Shown: one piece after another, positions 46,112 to 55,576 of the stretch
How positions within the stretch are numbered: position 1 is the first letter of the stretch
How the letters are laid out: every line of letters begins with the position of its first letter
DNA from: Heyndrickxia shackletonii
Lineage (GTDB): Bacteria; Bacillota; Bacilli; Bacillales; Bacillaceae_C
NCBI RefSeq assembly: GCF_001420715.1
Contig: NZ_LJJC01000004.1
Coordinates: 804,329 to 868,328 of the forward strand
Direction: 5' to 3'
Length of the DNA: 64,000 nt
Made by a program: the position numbers and the translations under genes
Notes under the pieces: generated by a model
What the model was told of the DNA's origin: nothing
Databases searched by the model: none
Seen by the model: only the letters and a program-made list of their open reading frames with translations

Positions 46112-47068
46112 ATGCCACCAAGTTTTAGTGTTTTTACGATAGGGGATGCTTTGATCACCTTTAATCCGTCCCAAACCGGACCAATGCGATACGTCCCTCA
46201 GTTTGAACGAAAAGTGGGAGGAGCTGAGCTTAATTTTGCTATCGGCTGTTCTCGTCTCGGGTTACGTTCAAAGTGGGTAAGTCGTTTAGGAAAGGACGAA
46301 TTTGGACGATATATTTATAATTTCGTACGTGGCGAAGGGGTGAATACCGAAGATGTCCATTTTGTGGAAGGATATCCAACTTCGTTGAATTTTAAAGAGA
46401 TTCGGGAGGATGGTTCGGGAAAAACCTTCTATTACCGCTATCAATCTCCAATCTTAACTTTAGCACCGAATGATATCACAGAAGAGATGTTAGAAGGAAT
46501 CAATCTAGTTCACATAACAGGCGTGTTTTTAGCGGTTGATCCTAAAAATTTAGAGATTGCAAAACGCGTTTTAGAAATAGCGAAGCAAAAGCACATAACT
46601 GTTTCTATGGATCCTAATATTCGTTTGAAATTATGGACTATCGAGGAGGCAAGAAAAGCTTATTTTGAACTGTTTCCATACGTGGATATCTTGCTGACAG
46701 GTCTAGATGAGATCAAGCTAATATTAGATTCGTCATCAGAAGAAGATTTTGTGAACTTAGCAAAACGCTATAACATTGATCAGCTTGTTATAAAAGATGG
46801 AGCAAACGGATCAAGGGTTTATTATCGTGGAATCTGGTTTCAAAAAGAAGCTTTTGCAGTTAAACCAGTAGACACGGTTGGAGCCGGAGATGGTTTTGAT
46901 GCGGGCTATATTTATGGGTATTTACATGATTTACATATGGAAGAGCGATTAGCATTTGCAAATGGAGTCGGGGCATTAGTGACGACTGTCTCAGGAGATA
47001 ACGAAGGCTTACCTTATTTAGAGGAAGTTTGGTCTTTTATTCGAAACGAAGCAGTGATAGAAAGATAA
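46112..47068 (+). CDS. kdgK: 2-keto-3-deoxygluconate kinase (PfkB family)
   Basis: 318 aa sugar kinase. N-terminal GGAELNFAIGCSRLGL, C-terminal ATP/anion hole DTVGAGDGFDAGYIYG with the catalytic Asp in GAGD (Gly where Ala is usual). It phosphorylates KDG to KDPG. First in the hexuronate operon, preceded by GAAGGAGG and three operators. Its neighbours yjmC, yjmD, kdgA and uxuA fix the assignment better than sequence alone. Confidence 0.87.
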   Translation: MPPSFSVFTIGDALITFNPSQTGPMRYVPQFERKVGGAELNFAIGCSRLGLRSKWVSRLGKDEFGRYIYNFVRGEGVNTEDVHFVEGYPTSLNFKEIREDGSGKTFYYRYQSPILTLAPNDITEEMLEGINLVHITGVFLAVDPKNLEIAKRVLEIAKQKHITVSMDPNIRLKLWTIEEARKAYFELFPYVDILLTGLDEIKLILDSSSEEDFVNLAKRYNIDQLVIKDGANGSRVYYRGIWFQKEAFAVKPVDTVGAGDGFDAGYIYGYLHDLHMEERLAFANGVGALVTTVSGDNEGLPYLEEVWSFIRNEAVIER

Positions 47069-47134
47069 ATACCAATGATTGTAATGAACTTATTGGAAGC
47101 GTTTTTATAGTTTCTAAATTAAGGAGATGGTAGC

Positions 47135-48154
47135 ATAGCGACTGTAACCATAAAAGCAGAGGAAGCAAAGCAGCTAGTCATTCAGAAATTACAAGAAGCA
47201 GGGTTAAATGATCAACATGCTAAGAAAATAGCGGAAGTTTTAGTCCATGCGGATTTAAGAAATGTAAATTCCCACGGTGTTTTGCGAACAGAACATTATA
47301 TCAACCGTTTAAAAGCAGGGGGGATTAACCCTGACGCAAACATCACTTTTCAATCTACTGGACCTGTAACAGGCATTGTAGATGGAGATGATGGTTTTGG
47401 TCATGTGGTTGCGGATATTGCGATAGATCATGCAATTGAAATGGCAAAGTCAAGTGGAGTTGGGATGGTAACGGCAATGAACAGCAGCCATTGCGGGGCT
47501 TTAAGCTATTTTGTTCAAAAGGCTGCAGAGGAAAAGCTAATTGGAATTGCCATGACACATACGGATAAAATTGTCGTTCCGTTTGGAGGGAAAACACAGT
47601 TTCTCGGTACCAATCCGATTGCATATGGGGTTCCAGCCAAGACGAAGCAGCCATTTATTCTTGATATGGCGACATCGAACGTAGCTTTAGGGAAAATTCT
47701 CCAAGCTCGTGAGGAAGGAAAAGAAATACCGGAAGGCTGGGCGGTAGATGAAAATGGAGCTCCTGTAACGGATCCAAACAAAGTCGCTTCTCTTACCCCA
47801 TTTGGAGGACCTAAAGGGTACGGTTTGGCCGTGATAGTAGACATTTTCTCCGGACTATTAGCGGGTGCGGCATTCGGTCCGCACATTGGAAAAATGTACG
47901 ATGATCTTGATAAGAAAAGAAAACTGGGACATTACTTCTGTGCGATAAACCCTGCTTTCTTCACGGATCCAGACGTCTTTTTAGAGCAAATGGACCGGAT
48001 GATGGAAGAATTACAACAGGTACCGCCTGCACCGGGATTTGAACGGGTATATGTGCCTGGGGAAATTGAACAATTGCATGAAGCAAGAAATCTTGAGCAA
48101 GGGATTACCATCGCTTCAAGCGTATATGAATTTTTAACAAAGAAGGTGCAATAA
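47135..48154 (+). CDS. yjmC: Ldh-family (malate/L-lactate-type) oxidoreductase, probable AUA start
   Basis: 339 aa when read from ATA at 47135; the family-conserved N-terminus ([19 protein letters not shown], then [12 protein letters not shown]) starts there, 8 nt after GGAG, and TAA closes the frame at 47120. The next start-like codon, TTG 47282, falls inside conserved sequence (GVLRTEHY). Body motifs: [23 protein letters not shown]. subtilis YjmC occupies the same position in the exu operon; its substrate is not well established. AUA start, an RNA-level quirk or a mutated start codon are possible. Confidence 0.85.
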   Translation: MATVTIKAEEAKQLVIQKLQEAGLNDQHAKKIAEVLVHADLRNVNSHGVLRTEHYINRLKAGGINPDANITFQSTGPVTGIVDGDDGFGHVVADIAIDHAIEMAKSSGVGMVTAMNSSHCGALSYFVQKAAEEKLIGIAMTHTDKIVVPFGGKTQFLGTNPIAYGVPAKTKQPFILDMATSNVALGKILQAREEGKEIPEGWAVDENGAPVTDPNKVASLTPFGGPKGYGLAVIVDIFSGLLAGAAFGPHIGKMYDDLDKKRKLGHYFCAINPAFFTDPDVFLEQMDRMMEELQQVPPAPGFERVYVPGEIEQLHEARNLEQGITIASSVYEFLTKKVQ

Positions 48155-49174
48155 ATGAAAGCGGTTCAAGTTAGAAAAGCACATGAACTTATCATTAATG
48201 AAATCGAAAAACCACAGATAGTACATACAACAGACGTTCTTGTAAAAGTAAAACGTGTGGGGATTTGCGGTTCAGATATGCATATCTATCATGGAACGAA
48301 TCCGCTCGCTACTTTACCGCGAGTAATTGGTCATGAGGTTGCCGGGGAAGTGGTAGAAGTCGGAGAGGATGTTAAAGGAATAAAAGTAGGCGACCATGTT
48401 GTTGTAGAACCAATCCGATATTGCGGTGAATGCTATGCTTGTCGAAAAGGCCGTCCAAATGTTTGTGAAAAGTTATCTGTATTTGGAGTCCATGAGGATG
48501 GAGGAATGAGAGAATGGTTTGTTCTTCCGGAAAAGCAACTTCATGTGGTAGATTCCTCCTTGCCATGGGAAGAAGTTGTTCTAGCCGAGCCTTATACGAT
48601 TGGAGCTCAAGCTATTTGGAGAGGCGGAGTAGAGGAAGGAGAAACCGTATTAATACAAGGTGCCGGCCCAATTGGAATATGCGTTTTAAAATTGGCTAAG
48701 CTCATGGGGGCTACCGTCATGATTACCGATTTAAATGAGGAACGATTAGCTTTTGCGAAGGAAAATGGCGCTGATGTAATAGTGAATGCCGGAAGTGAAG
48801 ACGTTCGAAAACGTGTGGAGGAGTGGACAAATGGCGAAGGGGCAAATGTTGTAATGGATGCCGTTTGCTTGCCAATGACATTCGAATTGGGGATTGATGT
48901 TGTTTCTCCTGCCGGACGAGTCGTGGTTCTTGGCTTTGATGAACGAAAAGCAGCTATTTCACAGCTTCCAATTACAAAAGGGGAAGTAACGATAGTAGGT
49001 TCAAGATTACAAACTTACCAGTTTCCAAAAGTCGTGAAACTATTAAATGAAGGAAAGCTTCGTCATAACGGGCTCGTAACTCATACTTACAAACTAGAGG
49101 ATGTTCAAGAAGCTTTTGATTTTATCGAAAAACATCCAGAACAAGTTCGCAAAGCCCTTATCGAATTTGAATAA
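48155..49174 (+). CDS. yjmD: Zinc-dependent dehydrogenase (YjmD/L-galactonate type)
   Basis: 339 aa medium-chain dehydrogenase: [12 protein letters not shown] catalytic zinc Cys, GHE, structural [15 protein letters not shown], Rossmann GAGPIG. Starts immediately after yjmC and ends 14 bp before kdgA. The counterpart in E. coli (LgoD/YjjN type) oxidises L-galactonate to tagaturonate; L-gulonate is another candidate. A paralogue occurs at 57191. Confidence 0.87.
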   Translation: MKAVQVRKAHELIINEIEKPQIVHTTDVLVKVKRVGICGSDMHIYHGTNPLATLPRVIGHEVAGEVVEVGEDVKGIKVGDHVVVEPIRYCGECYACRKGRPNVCEKLSVFGVHEDGGMREWFVLPEKQLHVVDSSLPWEEVVLAEPYTIGAQAIWRGGVEEGETVLIQGAGPIGICVLKLAKLMGATVMITDLNEERLAFAKENGADVIVNAGSEDVRKRVEEWTNGEGANVVMDAVCLPMTFELGIDVVSPAGRVVVLGFDERKAAISQLPITKGEVTIVGSRLQTYQFPKVVKLLNEGKLRHNGLVTHTYKLEDVQEAFDFIEKHPEQVRKALIEFE

Positions 49175-49188
49175 GGAGGTTGTAATCG

Positions 49189-49824
49189 ATGAATAAACAA
49201 TCTATCACTCAACAATTAGTAGAGAAGAAAGTAGTTGCGGTCATTCGGGGGAAGTCCGGCGAAGAAGCTGGCATCTTGTCAAAAGCAGCAATCGAAGGCG
49301 GTATTCGTGTTATCGAACTAACCTATACGACTCCGCAAATTGAAGAAGCATTTAAAGTTCTTCAACATACGGATGCATTAATTGGAGCAGGATCTGTATT
49401 AGATGCGGAAACAGCTAGGCATGCTATTTTAAATGGCGCTAAATTCATTGTTAGTCCTTATTTTAATGAAGAAGTGGCAATCCTTTGCAATCGTTATGGT
49501 ATTCCGTACATGCCAGGCTGTATGACGATTCGGGAAATGGGAATGGCTTTAGAATCAGGATGTGATGTGCTGAAATTATTCCCGGCAAATCATTTTGACC
49601 CGTCCTTTATAAAATCTGTAAATGGCCCGCTTCCAAATGTGCGAATCATGCCTACGGGTGGAATCAACTTATCCAATTTAAAAAATTGGCTGGATGCAGG
49701 AGCCGTAGCAGTTGGAATCGGCAGTGATTTAAACAAAGCCTATCAAAGCGGCGGCTACGATGCTGTTGTAGAATTAAGCCGAAAATATATCCAAAAAAGT
49801 GAAGAAAAAGTGGAGGTGTCGTGA
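49189..49824 (+). CDS. kdgA: KDPG/KHG aldolase
   Basis: 211 aa class I aldolase (Eda/KdgA): Glu43 in IELTYTT, Schiff-base Lys129 in LKLFPAN, Arg20 in VIRG, and PTGGI at the phosphate site. It splits 2-keto-3-deoxy-6-phosphogluconate to pyruvate and glyceraldehyde 3-phosphate. Stop overlaps the uxuA start (TGATG). RBS AAGGAGG. Confidence 0.93.
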   Translation: MNKQSITQQLVEKKVVAVIRGKSGEEAGILSKAAIEGGIRVIELTYTTPQIEEAFKVLQHTDALIGAGSVLDAETARHAILNGAKFIVSPYFNEEVAILCNRYGIPYMPGCMTIREMGMALESGCDVLKLFPANHFDPSFIKSVNGPLPNVRIMPTGGINLSNLKNWLDAGAVAVGIGSDLNKAYQSGGYDAVVELSRKYIQKSEEKVEVS

Positions 49825-50900
49825 TGAATATTACATTTAGATGGTACGGCAGAGAAAATGATACCGTTACGTTAGAACATATTAAGCAAATCCCTGGCGT
49901 CAAAGGCATCGTGTGGGCATTGCACCAAAAACCAGCCGGAGATGTATGGGAAAAGAACGAAATTAAAGAAGAAATCGAATATATTCAGTCATTTGGCTTT
50001 CATACCGAGGTCGTGGAAAGTGTCAATGTTCATGAATCCATTAAATTAGGCAATGCCGACCGAATGAAGTACATCGAGAATTACAAAGAAACAATTCGAA
50101 ATCTAGCAGAATTTGGAGTAAAAGTTATTTGTTATAATTTCATGCCAGTGTTTGATTGGACCCGTACAGAAATGTTCCATCCTTTAAAAGATGGATCAAC
50201 GGCACTATTCTATGAAAAAGCAAAAGTCGATCAAATTGACCCGAAAGAGCTTATCCAAACTGTATCGAGTGCTTCCGATTTAACATTACCTGGCTGGGAA
50301 CCAGAAAGACTTGAGCGCATTTCAGAACTTTTTGAGGCTTATAAAAGCGTGGACGAAGAAAAGCTATGGGAAAATTTAGCCTTCTTCCTTAACGAAATTT
50401 TACCAATAGCGGAGGCTAACGGAATCAAAATGGCGATTCATCCGGATGATCCACCTTGGTCTATTTTTGGATTGCCACGGATTATCACAGGGAAGGCAAG
50501 CTATGAAAGACTAATTCAGATCTCTGATTCTCCTGCGAACGGGTTTACTTTATGTACAGGTTCAATGGGTGCCAATCCTGAAAACAATATGGTGGAAATT
50601 GCAAAAGAATATGCAAACCGCTCACCATTCGCTCATATTCGCAATGTAAAAATCTATGAAAATGGTGATTTTGAAGAAACCTCCCATTATACACAAGATG
50701 GTTCCATTGATGTAAAAGGAGTTGTCGAAGCATTACATAATCATGATTATACCGGCTATGTCAGACCGGACCATGGCCGCCATATTTGGGGAGAGGTTTG
50801 CCGCCCAGGTTATGGATTATACGACCGGGCTTTAGGAATTATGTATCTATTAGGATTATGGGATGCATATGAAGCCAAAAAGGTAGGGAGACAATCATGA
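49824..50900 (+). CDS. uxuA: Mannonate dehydratase
   Basis: 358 aa from the ATG overlapping the kdgA stop. TIM-barrel metal enzyme converting D-mannonate to KDG. Metal ligands and signature: AIHPDDPPW, CTGSMGANPEN, HIRNVK, RPDHGRHIWGE. Size and order match UxuA in the Bacillus exu operon. Overlaps the next gene by four bases. Confidence 0.95.
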   Translation: MNITFRWYGRENDTVTLEHIKQIPGVKGIVWALHQKPAGDVWEKNEIKEEIEYIQSFGFHTEVVESVNVHESIKLGNADRMKYIENYKETIRNLAEFGVKVICYNFMPVFDWTRTEMFHPLKDGSTALFYEKAKVDQIDPKELIQTVSSASDLTLPGWEPERLERISELFEAYKSVDEEKLWENLAFFLNEILPIAEANGIKMAIHPDDPPWSIFGLPRIITGKASYERLIQISDSPANGFTLCTGSMGANPENNMVEIAKEYANRSPFAHIRNVKIYENGDFEETSHYTQDGSIDVKGVVEALHNHDYTGYVRPDHGRHIWGEVCRPGYGLYDRALGIMYLLGLWDAYEAKKVGRQS

Positions 50901-51733
50901 TTCCAGTTCATTCAAACTTAGAAGGCAGAGTGGCAGTTATTATCGGAGGCAGCGGGGTTTTATGTTCCAAAATGGCGAGCGAATTAGCTCGCCATGGAGT
51001 CAAAATCGCCATCTTAAATAGAACCGCTGAAAGCGGAAAACTAGTAGTCGATCAAATTACCGAGTCTGGCGGAACAGCTATTTCCGTTGTGGCAGATGTC
51101 TTAGACCGAGCTTCTTTAGAAAAAGCAAAAGATAGAATTGTAGAAGAGTTTGGCGGCGTAGATATCCTAATAAATGGTGCTGGCGGAAACCATCCGGATG
51201 CGATAACAGGCCCAGAAACCTATGAAGAAGATGCAGAAGGGAAATCCTTCTTTGATTTAGATGAACGTGGATTTTCCACTGTTTTCTCAAGCAACTTTAC
51301 TGGAACATTTTTAGTAAGCCAAGTTTTTGGAAAATTGTTATTACAAGCAAAAGCACCTGTTATCTTGAACTTTTCTTCTATGAGTTCCTATGCTCCGATG
51401 ACGAAGGTGCCGGCCTATAGTGCAGCAAAAGCATCCATTAATAATTTCACCATGTGGATGGCAGTGCATTTTGCCGAAGCAGGCTTGCGTGTGAATGCGA
51501 TTGCTCCAGGGTTCTTCCTAACTAAGCAGAACCGCGATTTGCTGCTTAACGAAGACGGCAGCTACACTCCGCGTTCACAGAAAATCATTACAGGAACACC
51601 AATGAAACGATTTGGTCAACCGGAGGATCTGCTTGGAACCATGCTATGGCTTGTCGATGAATCTTATTCAGGGTTTGTAACAGGTGTTACGGTGCCAGTT
51701 GATGGAGGTTTCATGGCTTATTCCGGTGTGTAA
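50897..51733 (+). CDS. uxuB: Mannonate oxidoreductase, SDR type (YjmF)
   Basis: 278 aa SDR. The cofactor motif is GGSGVLCS, atypical; NGAGGNHPD, LNFSSMSS and YSAAKAS are in place, and the C-terminus is TGVTVPVDGGF. It reduces fructuronate to mannonate in Bacillus, replacing the long-chain UxuB of E. coli; length equals YjmF. Overlaps the uxuA stop. Confidence 0.92.
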   Translation: MIPVHSNLEGRVAVIIGGSGVLCSKMASELARHGVKIAILNRTAESGKLVVDQITESGGTAISVVADVLDRASLEKAKDRIVEEFGGVDILINGAGGNHPDAITGPETYEEDAEGKSFFDLDERGFSTVFSSNFTGTFLVSQVFGKLLLQAKAPVILNFSSMSSYAPMTKVPAYSAAKASINNFTMWMAVHFAEAGLRVNAIAPGFFLTKQNRDLLLNEDGSYTPRSQKIITGTPMKRFGQPEDLLGTMLWLVDESYSGFVTGVTVPVDGGFMAYSGV

Positions 51734-52047
51734 TACATTTTCGTCATGAGGAAAGGTGGTGGTTCGCCTAATACCGGTGATTTTTTTTAGAGAAATTGTA
51801 AAGCGGTTCCAATTATAATAGAATAATCTTATTAATGGCTGTTTTCGTAAAGGTTGTTAAAATACAAAAGCTGATTTTAACCTGTTGCTTTTCTTCATTT
51901 GTTTTAAATCCTAATTCAGCGGTTTTAACTTGAATAAGGAAGTTTATGAGATTGAAGCAACATGGTTTAAGATAATAGCCTTAATAATACAAGGTGAACC
52001 GTTTTATGTATTGGGTTTACAGAAAAGACAGGAATGAACTATACATG
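51734..52047. other. Intergenic region before the LacI regulator
   Basis: About 310 bp, A/T-rich, no gene. TGAACCGTTTTA (51995-52006) resembles the TAAACCGRTTTA operator at 10 of 12 positions and could be an autoregulation site. No clear terminator is seen after the uxuB gene. Confidence 0.45.
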
Positions 52048-53049
52048 ATGAAGAAGTTAACCATTGCTGATGTTGCTAAGCATGCAAATGTATCCAAAAG
52101 TACGGTTTCGCAATATTTGAACGAACGATATGAATATATGAGTGAAAAAACGCGAAAAAAAATCAAGGATACCATTGAAGAATTAAACTATCAACCTAAC
52201 ATATTAGCAAGAAGCTTAAAGCAGAAATCTACTTTTACGATCGGCGTGGTCGTGGCTAATAATGTCCACACTTTTTCCACAAATATCATTCGCGCAATCG
52301 AAGGATATTTTTATCAACAAGGGTTTCATATAATTGTGTGTAATGCGGATGATGAGCCGCAAAAGGAAAAGAATTATATTGAAATGCTGAGGGCAAAGCA
52401 AGTAGATGGAATTATCATTTTTCCAACAGGGGATAATCTTGATTTGTATCAGCAAATGATTCGCGATCAGTTTCCGATTGTGTTTATGGATAGGACGATT
52501 GCAGAGTTGGATATTACAACGGTGATGCTCGATAATCATCTGGCTGCAAAACTGGCTGTTGATCATTTTGTTGAAAAAGGATATCGGAATATTGCGATAG
52601 TGACCACTTCTATTATCCGGAATATTAGTCCGCGTGTGGAACGTATTCAAGGATACAGAGAGGCGCTTGAATCGTATGGATTCCCTGTTAAGGAAGAATA
52701 TATTAAGACAGCTCCAGCGGAAGAAATTTCAGAGGCATTAACGGAGTTATTTTCGTTAGATACCCCTCCTGAAGCTGTATTAGCTGGGAATGATATTGTC
52801 CTAAACGAAGTGTTAAGATTTATCAAAAACCGTAATTTAAAGATTCCTAATGATGTTGCGGTAATTGGGATTGATGAGGTGCCATTTGCTGATTTCTATA
52901 CTCCAACGATTACCACTGTTAAACAGCCGACTGTAGAAATGGCTCATTTAGCTGCAGAACAGCTTCTTAGTCAGATTAAACAAGAAAGGGTTATCGATAC
53001 AGGTGTACATCGTTTTAAACCAACATTAATCCCAAGATTTTCCTGTTAA
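52048..53049 (+). CDS. LacI-family hexuronate/KDG regulator
   Basis: 333 aa from the second of two adjacent ATGs (52045 or 52048). Helix-turn-helix LTIADVAKHANVSKSTVSQY at the start, then a periplasmic-binding-like effector domain. N-terminal sequence (VSKSTVSQYLNERYEYM) is that of KdgR-type repressors; in position it equals ExuR. It is the likely owner of the TAAAYCGRTTTA operators at 45993-46070 and 53077-53088. Confidence 0.88.
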   Translation: MKKLTIADVAKHANVSKSTVSQYLNERYEYMSEKTRKKIKDTIEELNYQPNILARSLKQKSTFTIGVVVANNVHTFSTNIIRAIEGYFYQQGFHIIVCNADDEPQKEKNYIEMLRAKQVDGIIIFPTGDNLDLYQQMIRDQFPIVFMDRTIAELDITTVMLDNHLAAKLAVDHFVEKGYRNIAIVTTSIIRNISPRVERIQGYREALESYGFPVKEEYIKTAPAEEISEALTELFSLDTPPEAVLAGNDIVLNEVLRFIKNRNLKIPNDVAVIGIDEVPFADFYTPTITTVKQPTVEMAHLAAEQLLSQIKQERVIDTGVHRFKPTLIPRFSC

Positions 53050-53076
53050 ATTAGAATCTTTCGTTTTTTGAAAAAC

Positions 53077-53088
53077 TAAATCGGTTTA
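53077..53088. promoter_or_regulatory. LacI-type operator before exuT
   Basis: TAAATCGGTTTA preceded by AC, the same form as the three sites before kdgK. It lies between the regulator stop and exuT. Confidence 0.78.
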
Positions 53089-53137
53089 TTATCCATTTTT
53101 CAAAAATATAAACTACTAACATGTTTCTGTTATTAAA

Positions 53138-53151
53138 TGGAAACGCTTTCT
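53138..53151. promoter_or_regulatory. cre-like site before exuT
   Basis: TGGAAACGCTTTCT matches the CcpA consensus except at two positions (W at 3 and the final A). 42 bp before exuT. Confidence 0.6.
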
Positions 53152-53192
53152 GTATTCAGAGAAATATAAAATTTATTCCAGGGGGAGTATGG

Positions 53193-54437
53193 ATGTTTTC
53201 TAAAGGAAGAGGAGTTGTAATTCTATTCTTGTTTTTAGCTGGAGTGGTCAATTATTTAGACCGTTCTGCATTATCCGTTGGGGCTCCATTTATTAGACAT
53301 GATTTAACCTTAACAGATACACAAATGGGAATTATTTTCAGTAGTTTCTCTGTTGGATATGCGATTTTTAACTTTTTGGGAGGGATGGCATCGGATCGAT
53401 TTGGCGCCAAACTTACCCTATTTGTTGCAATGATTGTTTGGTCGCTTTTCAGCGGAGCTATCGTGCTTGCTGTTGGTTTTGTCAGCATGATTGTCATTCG
53501 CGTATTGTTTGGAATGGGCGAAGGTCCGCTTTCAGCAACGATTAATAAAATGGTCAATAACTGGTTTCCGCCGAGTAATCGTGCATCAGTGGTTGGGTTA
53601 ACGAACAGTGGGACTCCACTCGGCGGTGCGATTTCAGGACCAATCGTTGGTTTTATTGCTATTTCATTTGGATGGAGATATTCCTTTATTGCGATTATGT
53701 TAATTGGTCTAATTTGGGCACTGTTCTGGTGGAAGTTTGTAAAGGAAAAACCATCGGATTCGGCTTCTGCAGAATTGGAAATTGCTGCGGCAAAAGAAAG
53801 GGATCAATCTGGTAAAAAATACAGTCTGACTTTTTATCTAAAACAAAAAACCGTATTATTTACAGCCTTTGCATTCTTTGCTTACAACTATATTTTATTT
53901 TTCTTTTTAACTTGGTTCCCAAGCTATTTGGTAGATGCCCGCGGATTAAGTGTTAAGGATATGAGTGTGGTAACGGTTATTCCGTGGATACTAGGCTTTT
54001 TAGGTCTCGCTTTAGGCGGAATTGTATCCGATTTCTTCTACAAGAAATTCATCAAAAAGGGAGTCTTATTCTCCAGAAAGCTCGTCCTTGTTACATGCCT
54101 GTTCTTATCAGCAGTTTGTATCGGCTTTGCCGGCGTCGTAACGACAACCGTTGGTGCCGTAACTTTGGTAGCGCTCTCTGTTTTCTTCTTATATTTAACG
54201 GGTGCAATCTATTGGGCAATCATCAATGATGTTGTCGATCAAAACAATGTTGGATCTGTTGGCGGTTTCATGCACTTTTTAGCGAATACAGCAGGAATTA
54301 TTGGGCCAACCCTAACTGGCTACCTTGTTGATAAGTCAGGAACTTTTACTGCTGCATTTATTCTTGCCGGTGCTTTAGCAGTAGTTGCTTCTCTGGCAGT
54401 TATTCGATTTGTTCGTCCGATTGTGAAAGAGGCGTAA
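53193..54437 (+). CDS. exuT: Hexuronate MFS transporter (ExuT-like)
   Basis: 414 aa from the ATG after GGGGGAGTATGG; 12 membrane segments. ACS-family motifs: VNYLDRSALSVGAPFIRHDL, GGMASDRFGAKL, FGMGEGPLSATINKMVN. In B. subtilis exuT sits in this operon. Substrate is hexuronate or a related aldonate; it shares the LacI operator and cre site with the pathway. Confidence 0.88.
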   Translation: MFSKGRGVVILFLFLAGVVNYLDRSALSVGAPFIRHDLTLTDTQMGIIFSSFSVGYAIFNFLGGMASDRFGAKLTLFVAMIVWSLFSGAIVLAVGFVSMIVIRVLFGMGEGPLSATINKMVNNWFPPSNRASVVGLTNSGTPLGGAISGPIVGFIAISFGWRYSFIAIMLIGLIWALFWWKFVKEKPSDSASAELEIAAAKERDQSGKKYSLTFYLKQKTVLFTAFAFFAYNYILFFFLTWFPSYLVDARGLSVKDMSVVTVIPWILGFLGLALGGIVSDFFYKKFIKKGVLFSRKLVLVTCLFLSAVCIGFAGVVTTTVGAVTLVALSVFFLYLTGAIYWAIINDVVDQNNVGSVGGFMHFLANTAGIIGPTLTGYLVDKSGTFTAAFILAGALAVVASLAVIRFVRPIVKEA

Positions 54438-54517
54438 TGGGAGCATGGGGACGGTTCTCCTGTTTCATACAACGTAAGAGTAAATAGAAAAGAAAAGACC
54501 AGAGACATCGAAATTCA

Positions 54518-55387
54518 TCATGTGTTTCTGGTCTTTTTATCACTTTTTCGATAGCTTGCTGGAGTCATTTTTAGATATTTTTTAAAAATACGATGAAAAT
54601 GGGACACGCTTTCGAAGCCGCATTTTTCAGCTATTTGTGACACCGTGTAAGTAGTAGTTAATAAAAGCTCTTTTGCCTTAATGATCCTTTTGGTGTTCAA
54701 ATATTCGATTAATCCAATTCCTGTTTTTTGTTTAAATATTCTGCTGAAATGGGAGGTGCTCACTAAAGATTTATTGGCAAGCTCTGTTAAGGATAAAGAT
54801 TCCCCTAAATGTTCATTTATATATGCCAAGATATCGGTTATCCAATCCGAGTTGTATATTCTACTTTTCGCGTTGCTTTTTATGCGAATGCGATATAAAT
54901 CGAGAATTATTTGGTGGAGTATGATCAATGAAGCATGCTTTGCCCCAAGCTCCTCGTTCGTTATTTCCTGTTGAATCGTTAATAGTTGTTTTTCTATTTT
55001 TTGTTGTGCTTCGGATGGCAAAGATATTTGATAGATATTAAACTTCTTCGTTTCCTCAAATAAATGTATATAGGAAAAAAATTCGTCTACTGGATTATTA
55101 TATAGCAGGGTTGGGCTAAAAAAGATAATGGTTGATGTAACGGGATTATCCTTATCGGGCATTGCTCTGTGAATTGTATTATTTGGAATCAGAAATACAT
55201 CACCTTGCTGCATTCGATAAAATACATCACCAATAAAGAAAGTTCCTTGGCCGCTATAAACATATACAATTTCATAATAATCGTGCACATGGTTAGACAG
55301 TTCCCTTTGTGGGCTCTTTGTATCTTGGAAGACAAAGGAAAAAGGGAACAGCAAGTTTTGATTTGACACTTTTTGAATATTTTTCAT
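54518..55387 (-). CDS. AraC-family regulator with cupin sensor
   Basis: 289 aa. N-terminal cupin-like arm (QQGDVFLIPNNTIHRAM), C-terminal double helix-turn-helix (LTELANKSLVSTSHFSRIFK, SQIAEKCGFESVSHFHRIFK). Oriented opposite to uxaA with a 190-bp gap. Probably controls the uxaA-dehydrogenase-uxaB operon. RBS AAGGTG. Confidence 0.9.
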   Translation of the reverse strand: MKNIQKVSNQNLLFPFSFVFQDTKSPQRELSNHVHDYYEIVYVYSGQGTFFIGDVFYRMQQGDVFLIPNNTIHRAMPDKDNPVTSTIIFFSPTLLYNNPVDEFFSYIHLFEETKKFNIYQISLPSEAQQKIEKQLLTIQQEITNEELGAKHASLIILHQIILDLYRIRIKSNAKSRIYNSDWITDILAYINEHLGESLSLTELANKSLVSTSHFSRIFKQKTGIGLIEYLNTKRIIKAKELLLTTTYTVSQIAEKCGFESVSHFHRIFKKYLKMTPASYRKSDKKTRNT

Positions 55388-55508
55388 CCGTTTATCACCT
55401 TGTATTTATTATATCAAAAATGAGCACAATTACAGCAAAATATGCCATTTGTATTTCATTTCTTGATGATAAAATAGAGTTATGAATTGAAAGGGCTTAC
55501 AGGGAACG

Positions 55509-55553
55509 AAGGGACGGTTCTCCTGTTCCATGGAAACGGAAGAACCGTCCCTT
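55509..55553. repeat. GGGACGGTTCT hairpin before uxaA
   Basis: AAGGGACGGTTCT pairs with AGAACCGTCCCTT (13 bp). A half copy is at about 54446-54460 (GGGGACGGTTCTCCTG). These are members of the GACGGTTCT repeat family. Confidence 0.7.
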
Positions 55554-55576
55554 TCATCATTTAAGGAGGGGCCGAT

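Noticed and set aside
46112-47068. kdgK as the missing frlD kinase
   Set aside because: It leads the hexuronate operon and shares its operators; nothing links it to the frl promoters.
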